From positions 1 through 41,769 of the forward strand of contig JAEEQB010000046.1 in the NCBI GenBank assembly GCA_016285075.1: DNA of 41,769 nucleotides, given 5' to 3'. Below, one piece after another: positions 25,114-32,936 of the stretch. The stretch is from Prevotella sp. Its GTDB lineage: Bacteria > Bacteroidota > Bacteroidia > Bacteroidales > Bacteroidaceae. The translations under genes and the position numbers were made by a program. Position 1 is the first letter of the stretch. Every line of letters starts with the position of its first letter. Under the pieces are notes generated by a model that was not told the DNA's origin, did no database searches, and saw nothing but the letters and a program-made list of their open reading frames with translations.

Positions 25114-25179
25114 CGTGAATACTGCTCACAACGAGCGAGAATACTGCTCACAAAGAACGTGAATACTGCTCACACAAAG
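25114..25179. repeat. Three 22-bp tandem direct repeats
   Basis: The units start at 25114, 25136 and 25158, and each contains GAATACTGCTCACA with a flanking CGTG or CGAG. GTGAATACTGCTCAC is itself an imperfect dyad (GTGA...TCAC). There is no spacer between copies, so this is not a CRISPR array. The array ends 11 bp before the stop codon of the DUF5715-like gene. Confidence 0.75.
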
Positions 25180-25190
25180 TCATCACATAA

Positions 25191-26060
25191 TTACCTGACT
25201 GTCATGTGAAAGCAACCTTGCTTCACTTCATACTTAATGTAGCAACGATTTTGCTTACGCATATCACGAAGCACCTCGGAAAGCACAAATTTCAAAGTAT
25301 CATTACGCACTTGATACCGTTTGGGGCCATCAGGTTCCTCAACAGTCTCGTAGCGATTGTAACAAATATCGAAGGTGGTACCATAGAGATGACATGAGTT
25401 TTCCGTAGCATTGCCATTGAAGTTTCGCAGACGAGCCACATCTTCCTGAGTACGCAATACACTGGTCACAATAAAACGGTGAAGAGGTACACCCTTCACA
25501 TAAAGACTATCAAAGAATGCCTGTCCTATGTCCTGAAGCAATATGGCAGCACGGGGAACCAGGTAGGGAATGCTCTGATGCAGTTTGTCTACATGATAGA
25601 AAGGCGATGAAGCTACATAGACAAGTTCCTTTTTTCTCGCTTCAGCATCTTCACGGTTCTTTACTGGTGATACACCCCATCGACGGGCTGCCACCAGCTG
25701 CACGGCATTGGTGTCAGGAAATGCCTCTTTATAACTTGGCACAGAGAGAATACGATGAGGCTTGGAACCATCTCTCCGCAAACTACGAAAAGACTTTTCC
25801 TTAGCAATACCCGGTTTTTCTTCCTTTTCTTCGACAATGCTCGGCTTTTCTTCGACAATGCTCGGCTTTTCTTCGACAATACTTGGCTCTTCTTTCGCAA
25901 TAGTCGTCTCTTCTTGCATGGCATTCTCCATCTGCTCTGAACGAACAGCCGGCTTGTCATCCTTGGGAACTGCAACTTCTGGAATGGCCCATCTTACGAT
26001 TGCCAACAGTATTACAACAGCCGCAAAGCCCTGCAAATATTTCTTTTTTGTCAGTTTCAT
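25191..26060 (-). CDS. DUF5715-like secreted/anchored protein with M15 peptidase-type motif
   Basis: An N-terminal signal anchor (about residues 8-25) leads into a low-complexity linker with three to four copies of a 7-residue EKPSIVE unit, then a globular domain (about residues 105-289). That domain contains S222-x-H224-x-x-G227-x-x-x-D231 and a C-terminal His285 in CFHMTVR, matching the zinc-ligand pattern of M15/VanY D,D-carboxypeptidases. I assign it to the DUF5715 family from memory. A periplasmic role in trimming peptidoglycan stem peptides is plausible but inferred. The promoter lies at 26084-26091. Confidence 0.75.
   Translation of the reverse strand: MKLTKKKYLQGFAAVVILLAIVRWAIPEVAVPKDDKPAVRSEQMENAMQEETTIAKEEPSIVEEKPSIVEEKPSIVEEKEEKPGIAKEKSFRSLRRDGSKPHRILSVPSYKEAFPDTNAVQLVAARRWGVSPVKNREDAEARKKELVYVASSPFYHVDKLHQSIPYLVPRAAILLQDIGQAFFDSLYVKGVPLHRFIVTSVLRTQEDVARLRNFNGNATENSCHLYGTTFDICYNRYETVEEPDGPKRYQVRNDTLKFVLSEVLRDMRKQNRCYIKYEVKQGCFHMTVR
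25827..25910 (-). repeat. 21-bp in-frame minisatellite coding a Glu/Lys/Pro/Ser linker
   Basis: Units at 25827-25847 and 25848-25868 are identical, 25869-25889 differs at a few bases, and 25890-25910 is degenerate. They encode repeated EKPSIVE-type heptads in the linker of the DUF5715-like protein. Copy-number change would keep the reading frame. Confidence 0.8.
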
Positions 26061-26082
26061 TTAAAATATTCTGTTTACGAGT

Positions 26083-26113
26083 GCAAAGATACGAATATTT
26101 TTCGTAACTTTGC
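26083..26113. promoter_or_regulatory. Mirror-image divergent promoter for DUF5715-like gene and phoH
   Basis: GCAAAGATACGAA and TTCGTAACTTTGC are reverse complements with one mismatch in 13 bp and a 5-bp spacer. The left arm gives TATCTTTG on the minus strand (26084-26091). The right arm gives TAACTTTG on the plus strand (26105-26112). Confidence 0.65.
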
Positions 26114-26139
26114 AAGCAAAAATTAAATTTGTATAGAGA

Positions 26140-27108
26140 TTGATAGAGAAGCATATTGTTTTAGAGGATATTGACCCCGTGGTATTCTATGGTGTTGGCA
26201 ATGGTCATCTGCAGATGATCCGTTCACTGTATCCTAAACTTCGCATCGTGGCGCGTGACAATGTTATCCGTGTCCTAGGCGATGAGGAAGAAATGGCTGC
26301 ACTGGAAGAGAGCGTGGAAAAAATGCGCCGCCACATATTGAGGTTCAATTCACTCAAGGAAGAGGATATACTCGACATCATCAAAGGTGGTAGAGCCAAG
26401 GAAGTGCCTGAAGGCGTTCTCGTTTACACCATGTCGGGCCGTCCCATCAAAGCACGTTCTGAAAACCAGCAGCGGCTCATCGAGGCCTACCAGCAGAACG
26501 ACATGATATTTGCCGTAGGCCCTGCAGGAACAGGAAAGACATATCTGTCAATAGCCTTGGCTGTCAAGGCCTTGAAAGAGAAGACGGCGAAGAAGATCAT
26601 CTTGAGCCGGCCTGCTGTGGAAGCAGGAGAGAAACTGGGATTCCTGCCTGGTGACATGAAGGACAAGATAGACCCCTATCTACAGCCTCTCTATGATGCG
26701 CTGGAGGATATGCTGCCACAAGTAAAACTGCAGGACATGATGGAGAAACACATCATTCAGATTGCACCCTTAGCCTTTATGCGAGGCCGCACACTGAGTG
26801 ACGCAGTGGTTATCTTGGATGAAGCCCAGAATACCACACCTGCCCAGATACGGATGTTCCTCACCCGAATGGGGTGGAACACCAAGATGATCATCACAGG
26901 CGACACATCACAGATAGACCTGCCCCGTCCGCAGAAGAGCGGACTCATAGAGGCCCTGCATATATTAAATAATGTAGAGGGCATCGGCATTGTCCAGTTA
27001 AACAAGAAAGACATTGTGCGCCACAAACTGGTGACACGAATAGTACATGCCTACGAAGAATATGACAAAGAAATAACAAACAGCAATGAAAGCATTAACA
27101 AAGACTGA
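26140..27108 (+). CDS. PhoH-family P-loop ATPase
   Basis: The 322-residue protein has the PhoH ATPase domain with Walker A GPAGTGKT (residues 127-134), the following YLSIALAVKAL helix, and Walker B VVILDEAQNTTPAQ, then TGDTSQIDLPRPQKSGL. PhoH proteins are often linked to RNA metabolism near YbeY, but the precise role is unclear. TTG at 26140 appears to be the true start: an in-frame TAG lies 6 bp upstream, and LIEKHIVLEDIDP matches the family N-terminus. Its 3' end overlaps purC by 23 bp. Confidence 0.92.
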   Translation: MIEKHIVLEDIDPVVFYGVGNGHLQMIRSLYPKLRIVARDNVIRVLGDEEEMAALEESVEKMRRHILRFNSLKEEDILDIIKGGRAKEVPEGVLVYTMSGRPIKARSENQQRLIEAYQQNDMIFAVGPAGTGKTYLSIALAVKALKEKTAKKIILSRPAVEAGEKLGFLPGDMKDKIDPYLQPLYDALEDMLPQVKLQDMMEKHIIQIAPLAFMRGRTLSDAVVILDEAQNTTPAQIRMFLTRMGWNTKMIITGDTSQIDLPRPQKSGLIEALHILNNVEGIGIVQLNKKDIVRHKLVTRIVHAYEEYDKEITNSNESINKD

Positions 27109-28033
27109 ATTCCATTTTGATGGACAGAAGAGCGTATATCACGGCAAAGTACGTGATGTGTATGATATCAACGACGACCTGCTGGTCATGGTAGCCACCG
27201 ACCGCATCTCAGCCTTCGACGTAGTGTTGCCAAAGGGTATTCCGTTCAAAGGGCAGGTGCTGAACCAGATTGCCGCCAAGTTCCTTGATGCCACTACCGA
27301 CATATGTCCCAACTGGAAGCTGGCCACTCCTGATCCCATGGTTACAGTAGGACTGAAGTGTGAGGGTTTTCGCGTGGAAATGATTATCCGTTCCATTCTT
27401 ACCGGCTCGGCCTGGCGTGAATACAAGAACGGCTGCCGCGAACTGTGTGGTGTGAAACTGCCTGATGGAATGAAAGAAAACGAACGGTTCCCTGAACCCA
27501 TCATCACTCCCACCACCAAGGCCGATGAAGGCCACGACATGAATATCTCGAAAGAAGAGATTATTGCCCAGGGACTGGTTTCTGCCGAAGACTATGCGGT
27601 GATGGAGGACTACACTCGTCGCATTTTTGCCCGTGGACAGGAAATTGCAGCCAAGCGCGGACTGATACTTGTCGATACGAAATATGAATTCGGAAAGCGC
27701 GATGGTAAGGTTTTCCTTATTGACGAGATCCACACACCCGATTCAAGCCGTTACTTCTATTCAGACGGCTACGAGGAGAAACTGGCTAAGGGCGAGCCTC
27801 AGCGTCAGCTCTCAAAAGAGTTCGTACGTCAGTGGCTCATCGAGCATAACTTCATGAACGAACCCGGGCAGGTCATGCCAGAGATTACCGATGAATATGC
27901 CGAGAGCGTCAGCGAAAGGTACATTGAACTCTACGAGCATATTGTAGGCGAGAAGTTTGTTCGTGAAAACAGCGAAGAAGACATTGCTGCACGAATCGAG
28001 CAGAACGTCACTGCCTGGCTCAAAAACCGCTAA
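27086..28033 (+). CDS. purC: Phosphoribosylaminoimidazole-succinocarboxamide synthase
   Basis: PurC joins CAIR and aspartate, using ATP, to make SAICAR in purine biosynthesis. It is the longer (315-residue) variant. Visible motifs are GKVRDVYDI, VATDRISAFDVVLPKGIPFKG, the VEMIIRSILTGSAW segment, and VDTKYEFGKRDGKVFLIDEI with HTPDSSRY. The start overlaps the end of phoH (27086-27108), implying co-transcription. purM lies further down the same strand, but with unrelated genes between, so this is not a classical pur operon. Confidence 0.96.
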   Translation: MKALTKTEFHFDGQKSVYHGKVRDVYDINDDLLVMVATDRISAFDVVLPKGIPFKGQVLNQIAAKFLDATTDICPNWKLATPDPMVTVGLKCEGFRVEMIIRSILTGSAWREYKNGCRELCGVKLPDGMKENERFPEPIITPTTKADEGHDMNISKEEIIAQGLVSAEDYAVMEDYTRRIFARGQEIAAKRGLILVDTKYEFGKRDGKVFLIDEIHTPDSSRYFYSDGYEEKLAKGEPQRQLSKEFVRQWLIEHNFMNEPGQVMPEITDEYAESVSERYIELYEHIVGEKFVRENSEEDIAARIEQNVTAWLKNR

Positions 28034-28063
28034 AAGCACAACATCCCTTCAGACCATTACCGC

Positions 28064-28798
28064 ATGCCATACACTCAGGAAACAATAACTCCCTATCATC
28101 CAGGCGAGAAAGCAGAACAGGTGGAGCAGATGTTTAACAACATCGCTCCAACCTATGACACACTGAACCACCGCCTGTCGTGGAATATTGACCGTGGATG
28201 GCGACGCAAAGCCATCAGGCAGTTGGCACCCTATAAGCCACAGGCCATCCTTGACATAGCAACAGGAACCGGCGACTTTGCCATTATGGCTGCAGAGATG
28301 CTGAAGCCCCATACACTGGTAGGCATTGACATCAGTGAGGGCATGATGGACGTAGGACGCAAAAAGGTCGAGCAGCAAGGCTTACAGCATATCATCTCCT
28401 TTGCCAAGGAAGACTGTCTTGCCCTCTCCTACCCCGATGCCTCATTCGATGCCGTCATAGCAGCTTTCGGCATACGGAATTTTGCCAGTTTGGATCGAGG
28501 GCTTAGCGAGATGTGCCGCGTCCTAAAGCCTGGCGGGCACTTGAGCGTAGTAGAACTAACCACGCCTGTTTCATTTCCCATGAAACAGCTTTTCCATATA
28601 TATTCTCACACGGTGCTACCCGTCTATGGACGTCTGATCTCCAAGGACACAAACGCATACAGCTATCTCACACAAACCATTGAAGCCTTTCCACAGGGAG
28701 AGCGAATGATGGAGATTCTAAAGAAAGCCGGATTCCGAGAAGCAACATTCCAACGGTTCACCTTCGGCATTTGCACACTCTATACAGCAACCAAATAA
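28064..28798 (+). CDS. ubiE: Demethylmenaquinone methyltransferase (UbiE/MenG)
   Basis: This SAM-dependent class I methyltransferase performs the last C-methylation in menaquinone synthesis. The SAM-binding motif is ILDIATGTGDFAIMA. Typical UbiE segments are MFNNIAPTYDTLNHRLSW, SYPDASFDAVIAAFGIRNF and LKPGGHLSVVE, plus the C-terminal TFGICTLYTA. The length of 244 residues is normal. Bacteroidota generally use menaquinone, so the menaquinone role (MenG) is expected. It follows purC by 30 bp and precedes aroE by 11 bp. Confidence 0.94.
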   Translation: MPYTQETITPYHPGEKAEQVEQMFNNIAPTYDTLNHRLSWNIDRGWRRKAIRQLAPYKPQAILDIATGTGDFAIMAAEMLKPHTLVGIDISEGMMDVGRKKVEQQGLQHIISFAKEDCLALSYPDASFDAVIAAFGIRNFASLDRGLSEMCRVLKPGGHLSVVELTTPVSFPMKQLFHIYSHTVLPVYGRLISKDTNAYSYLTQTIEAFPQGERMMEILKKAGFREATFQRFTFGICTLYTATK

Positions 28799-28809
28799 AC
28801 CTTGACATT

Positions 28810-29556
28810 ATGGACAAATACGGACTCATTGGCTATCCGCTGGGCCATTCCTTTTCCATCAGCTATTTCAACCAGAAGTTTGCTGACGAGAATATTGATG
28901 CTGAGTATGTCAACTTTGAAATCCCAAGCATTGATGATCTTCAGGAAATCCTCGACACCAACCCAGACCTACTTGGTCTGAACGTCACCATTCCCTACAA
29001 AGAGAAAGTGATACCATTCCTTGACAGCATCTCGCCTGAAGCACAGGCCATTGGTGCGGTCAACGTCATCCGTATAAAACACGAGGGCAGGAAGGTGAAA
29101 CTGAAAGGTTTTAACTCCGATGTCATCGGTTTTACTCAGAGTATTGAACCCATGCTTGACAAGAAATGGCACCAGAAAGCCCTCGTATTAGGTACCGGTG
29201 GCGCTTCAAAGGCCATTACCTACGGGTTAAAATCGCTGGGCATTGAACCTGTCTACGTCAGTCGCTACCAGCGACCTGGCACCATTCAGTATGAGCAGAT
29301 TACGCCGGAAGTGGTCAAGGAATACAATGTCATTGTCAACTGTACACCTCTTGGCATGTATCCGCATGTGGAAGAATGTCCGTTGCTTCCCTATGAAGCC
29401 ATGGATTCACACACTATCCTCTATGACCTTATCTATAATCCAGACGAGACCCTCTTCATGAAGAAAGGCAGAAAACAAGGCGCCGATGTGAAAAACGGGC
29501 TTGAAATGCTTCTCCTACAGGCCTTTGCTTCATGGGAAATATGGAACGGGAAATAA
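28810..29556 (+). CDS. aroE: Shikimate dehydrogenase
   Basis: AroE reduces 3-dehydroshikimate to shikimate with NADPH in aromatic amino-acid and chorismate synthesis; chorismate also feeds menaquinone, which fits the ubiE neighbour. The start MDKYGLIGYPLGHSFS carries the shikimate-binding residues. NVTIPYKEKV contains the catalytic Lys, and LGTGGASKAITYGL is the nucleotide loop. INVNCTPLGMYP-like motif VNCTPLGMYP and the C-terminal GLEMLLLQAFASWEIW are typical. An in-frame extension to 28771 overlaps ubiE and is rejected. The length is 248 residues. Confidence 0.95.
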   Translation: MDKYGLIGYPLGHSFSISYFNQKFADENIDAEYVNFEIPSIDDLQEILDTNPDLLGLNVTIPYKEKVIPFLDSISPEAQAIGAVNVIRIKHEGRKVKLKGFNSDVIGFTQSIEPMLDKKWHQKALVLGTGGASKAITYGLKSLGIEPVYVSRYQRPGTIQYEQITPEVVKEYNVIVNCTPLGMYPHVEECPLLPYEAMDSHTILYDLIYNPDETLFMKKGRKQGADVKNGLEMLLLQAFASWEIWNGK

Positions 29557-29573
29557 AAACACGTTAATCAGAC

Positions 29574-30974
29574 ATGGAAGAGTCACAGAAGAAGAAAACC
29601 CTTTCACGTAGCCAGGCCAACATGCTACTATTGGCAGCTGGAGGCTTAGGGGCTGTTCCTGTCCTGCTTAGTACAGCCTCCAGCCCTACTATTTACATGG
29701 ACGTTTTCACCATGTTTGCCGTATACCTCATTGGCCTTGGTGCTGGTGGAACCTTTCTTACACACCGCTATGAAGGCAAAGAACAGCAACTGATAGAAGA
29801 GCGCGACAGGAAACTAAAAAGCATTGCTGACACATATAACAAAAAAGTTGACACCCTTGTGGAGCTGTACAACGAGGACGTTGACAACAACAATGGCGTC
29901 GGAACTTCCTTAGAGTCACTACGAGAAAGGGTATTAGGTGGAAACAGCCGCCCCAACAAACTAACAACCCGGCAATTAAAGAAGGCCTACTCATCACGTT
30001 ATGAGAACTGCTCACGCCAGTTTGCCGCTGCACGTCATTCCTATCTCAACAGCTTCAAGCAGGAGCACGGTAGGGAACTTGTATTCAAGCATCTGTGGGG
30101 ATGGCTGTTCTTCATCGGCATTGCCGTATCCATGATTTGCTTCTTGTACTCGGCAGGTGCAGGAGAACCCGGGACGACAGCAACTCCACTGGCTTCCAAG
30201 CAGGAAGTCACCTATTGGAATGCACAGAACATTCCCATACCCTATTTACAGGACTCCACCCAGTATGTGTCTAATCCAGACCATGTACTCAGCGATGATG
30301 CCGTCAACCGTATCAACTCAACAATGAAACGAATAGAGCATGAGACAAATGTTCAGGCCGTTGTCATCGTAGTAAACCATATTGAGAACGACGACCCTTA
30401 CCGGATGGCACAGGACGTAGGCAACAATTACGGAGTAGGCTACAATGACCGTGGCCTCGTGGTTGTTGTAGGCTACGAGGACCACAGCATCAACATGTCT
30501 CCAGGCCGTTCATTAGAAGCCGATCTGACCGATGCAGAATGCAAGGAACTACAGCAGCGGTATGTCATTCCTGCCATGAGGGCTGAGCAACCCGATTCAG
30601 CCATGATCTATCTTTCCGATGCCATCTTAGCCAAGCTCCAGTCCAAGGAGCTTCCGCAGATGGCTTCTCTCCGCAGTCCGGCTGACGAAGAGGAAGACAA
30701 GATGGCTCAGGCCATGGGACTTTACACCTGCCTGATGCTTTGCTGGATTATCTTCTTCGTATATAAAAACAAGAAATACCGCTGGCTAGGTGCAGCTGCC
30801 GCAGCCCATTTGGTAAGCAATCCCTTCTATGTGCCAGAGAGCAGCGGCGGTGGTTTCTTTGTCAGTGGAGGCGGTGGCGGAGGAGGCTTCCATGGAGGAG
30901 GAGGCGGAGGCTTCGGAGGCGGCAGCTTCGGCGGTGGAAGTTTCGGTGGTGGAGGAGCTACATCACGCTGGTAA
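29574..30974 (+). CDS. TPM-domain (YgcG-like) membrane protein with Gly-rich tail
   Basis: Order of parts: two N-terminal hydrophobic segments (about residues 18-60), a charged coiled coil (70-110), another membrane helix (about 172-195, LWGWLFFIGIAVSMICFLYS), a TPM domain (about 215-360, with HVLSDDAVNRINSTM, VQAVVIVVNHI and DRGLVVVVGYED), a further helix, and a glycine-rich tail (about 425-466). TPM proteins occur with LemA in many bacteria, as here, 53 bp upstream of lemA. They are membrane proteins of poorly defined function. The two N-terminal helices and coiled coil are an addition to the simple YgcG layout. Confidence 0.85.
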   Translation: MEESQKKKTLSRSQANMLLLAAGGLGAVPVLLSTASSPTIYMDVFTMFAVYLIGLGAGGTFLTHRYEGKEQQLIEERDRKLKSIADTYNKKVDTLVELYNEDVDNNNGVGTSLESLRERVLGGNSRPNKLTTRQLKKAYSSRYENCSRQFAAARHSYLNSFKQEHGRELVFKHLWGWLFFIGIAVSMICFLYSAGAGEPGTTATPLASKQEVTYWNAQNIPIPYLQDSTQYVSNPDHVLSDDAVNRINSTMKRIEHETNVQAVVIVVNHIENDDPYRMAQDVGNNYGVGYNDRGLVVVVGYEDHSINMSPGRSLEADLTDAECKELQQRYVIPAMRAEQPDSAMIYLSDAILAKLQSKELPQMASLRSPADEEEDKMAQAMGLYTCLMLCWIIFFVYKNKKYRWLGAAAAAHLVSNPFYVPESSGGGFFVSGGGGGGGFHGGGGGGFGGGSFGGGSFGGGGATSRW

Positions 30975-31027
30975 CTTCAAATATGAACAATCATTATTAG
31001 AATCATAAAACCATTAAACAGAGCATT

Positions 31028-31618
31028 ATGAAAAAAAGTATCATTGTTTTAATCGTCATCGCCGTTATAGCAATAGCTATTTTCGGCTGGGTAAAGGGTT
31101 CATACAATGCCATGGTGGGGGCAGAGGAAAGTGCCACTACAGCATTAGCCAACTTGCAGTCTACCTATCAGCGCCGTGCTGATCTCATTCCTAATTTGGT
31201 TGAAGTGGTGAAGGGTTATGCCGCTCATGAAAAGGAGACATTGGAAGGAGTAGTCAATGCCCGTGCCAAGGCCACCCAGATTACGCTCGATCCGGAGAAC
31301 ATGACACCAGAAAAGCTTCAGGAGTTCCAAAAGGCACAGGGTGAGCTCGGCTCAGCATTAGGTCGACTGATAGCTGTCAGCGAGTCATATCCTGACCTGA
31401 AAGCCAACGAAAACTTCATGAACCTACAGGCACAACTCGAAGGGACTGAGAACCGTATCAACGAAGCCCGCAACAAGTACAATGCCGTAGTACAAGACTA
31501 CAATGTGCTCATCCGTTCCTTCCCGAAGAACTTGCTGGCAGGCATGTTTGGATTTGACAAGATGACCAAGTTCGAGGCAGAGGCAGGTGCACAGAAAGCC
31601 CCAGAAATTAAATTCTAA
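31028..31618 (+). CDS. lemA: LemA family protein
   Basis: The 196-residue protein has one N-terminal membrane helix (residues 4-22) and a helical-bundle LemA domain with YNAMVGAEESATTALANLQ, YQRRADLIPNLVEVVKGYA and the conserved ending YNVLIRSFPKNLLAGMFGF. LemA proteins are membrane anchored with the helical domain outside. The function is not well established, but the repeated pairing with TPM-domain proteins (the previous gene) suggests a joint envelope role. An A-rich stretch precedes the ATG. Confidence 0.93.
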   Translation: MKKSIIVLIVIAVIAIAIFGWVKGSYNAMVGAEESATTALANLQSTYQRRADLIPNLVEVVKGYAAHEKETLEGVVNARAKATQITLDPENMTPEKLQEFQKAQGELGSALGRLIAVSESYPDLKANENFMNLQAQLEGTENRINEARNKYNAVVQDYNVLIRSFPKNLLAGMFGFDKMTKFEAEAGAQKAPEIKF

Positions 31619-31662
31619 CAATTCAGCAAGTTGCAGTACCTGGCAACAAACAAAACTGAAAT

Positions 31663-32853
31663 ATGAGCAACAACCGTTATATGTCGCGTGGTGTCTCTGC
31701 CGCCAAGGAGGATGTCCACGCTGCTATAAAGAATATTGATAAAGGACTCTATCCACAGGCTTTCTGTAAGATCATCCCTGACATCTTGGGGGGTGACCCA
31801 GAGTACTGTAATATCATGCATGCCGATGGGGCCGGCACCAAGTCCAGTCTCGCATACATGTACTGGAAAGAGACAGGCGATCTCTCCGTATGGAAAGGCA
31901 TTGCTCAGGATGCCATCGTCATGAACACCGATGACCTGTTATGTGTCGGAGCAGTGGACAACATCCTCGTGTCTTCCACCATCGGACGCAACAAAATGCT
32001 TGTTCCTGGAGAAGTAATCTCTGCCATCATCAACGGCACAGACGAGCTCCTTAGCGAACTGCGCAAGATGGGTATCGGCATCTGGCCAACTGGCGGCGAG
32101 ACTGCTGATGTAGGCGACCTGGTGCGTACCATTATCGTTGACTCTACTGTCACTTGCCGTATGCGACGGGCTGATGTCATAGACAATGCCAACATCCGTC
32201 CGGGCGACGTCATCGTTGGCCTATCCTCAACCGGACAGGCCACCTACGAGCAACGCTACAATGGCGGCATGGGCTCCAATGGGCTCACGTCAGCACGCCA
32301 CGATGTCTTCGCCAACTATCTTGCAGGGAAATATCCTGAAAGCTATGACCACGCCGTACCTGCCGAACTGGTTTACAGCGGGAAATATGCCCTTACCGAT
32401 GAGGTTCCTTATACAGACGAGTTGTGTCCGCAGGCAAAACTTCCCGACATGGGTTATCTTGTGCTTTCTCCTACCCGGACCTATGCGCCTGTTATCAAGC
32501 TACTGCTTGACAAGCTGCGCCCAGAGATTCATGGCATGGTGCACTGTACGGGTGGTGCCCAAACAAAGGTTCTTCATTTTGTGGGCAAGAATTGCCGTGT
32601 CATCAAGGACAATATGTTCCCCGTTCCTCCTTTGTTCAAAGCTATCCACGACTGCTCTGGCACCGACTGGCGTGAGATGTATCAGGTATTCAACATGGGT
32701 CACCGCATGGAAATCTATGTACGTCCTGAGATTGCCCAACAGGTCATCGATGTGTCACGTTCTTTCAATATCGATGCACAAGTGGTGGGACGTATCGAAG
32801 AAGGAAAGAGGAGCCTGACCATCCAATCTGAGTTTGGTGAGTTCAACTACTGA
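31663..32853 (+). CDS. purM: Phosphoribosylformylglycinamidine cyclo-ligase (AIR synthase)
   Basis: PurM closes the imidazole ring of FGAM to give AIR in purine biosynthesis. The sequence has the PurM/ThiL ATP-grasp-like features HADGAGTKSSLAYMYWKE, QDAIVMNTDDLLCVGA, PTGGETADVGDLV and GDVIVGLSSTGQATYE. At 396 residues it is longer than the E. coli enzyme and diverged, matching the variant usual in Bacteroidota. It is the last gene of the phoH-purC-ubiE-aroE-TPM-lemA run, and a strong hairpin terminator follows at 32894. Confidence 0.92.
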   Translation: MSNNRYMSRGVSAAKEDVHAAIKNIDKGLYPQAFCKIIPDILGGDPEYCNIMHADGAGTKSSLAYMYWKETGDLSVWKGIAQDAIVMNTDDLLCVGAVDNILVSSTIGRNKMLVPGEVISAIINGTDELLSELRKMGIGIWPTGGETADVGDLVRTIIVDSTVTCRMRRADVIDNANIRPGDVIVGLSSTGQATYEQRYNGGMGSNGLTSARHDVFANYLAGKYPESYDHAVPAELVYSGKYALTDEVPYTDELCPQAKLPDMGYLVLSPTRTYAPVIKLLLDKLRPEIHGMVHCTGGAQTKVLHFVGKNCRVIKDNMFPVPPLFKAIHDCSGTDWREMYQVFNMGHRMEIYVRPEIAQQVIDVSRSFNIDAQVVGRIEEGKRSLTIQSEFGEFNY

Positions 32854-32893
32854 CCGTTCCTCTCACCCTTTCCCCACAACTATTATTTACAGA

Positions 32894-32927
32894 GAAATGC
32901 CGCTTTTCATTAGAGAAGCGGCATTTC
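32894..32927. terminator. Bidirectional hairpin terminator
   Basis: GAAATGCCGCTT (32894-32905) and AAGCGGCATTTC (32916-32927) are perfect 12-bp arms around a 10-nt loop. It lies between the convergent purM and glucosaminidase genes, 41 bp and 10 bp from their stops. A T-run is weak on either strand. Confidence 0.8.
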
Positions 32928-32936
32928 CTAAATATA

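Larger units (their letters stand above)
24680..25190. other. 511-bp gene-free, repeat-rich intergenic region
   Basis: This lies between convergent genes (SpoU methylase and the DUF5715-like gene). It holds a long imperfect hairpin (24752-24811), a heptamer tract followed by a T-run (24887-24915), two 21-bp direct repeats (25061-25102) and three 22-bp direct repeats (25114-25179). I find no convincing coding frame, RNA gene or transposase remnant. It is the only gap over 300 bp in the window. Confidence 0.7.

Noticed and set aside
25061..25179. Possible CRISPR array
   Set aside because: Units of 21-22 bp are directly adjacent with no spacers, and no cas genes are in the window.
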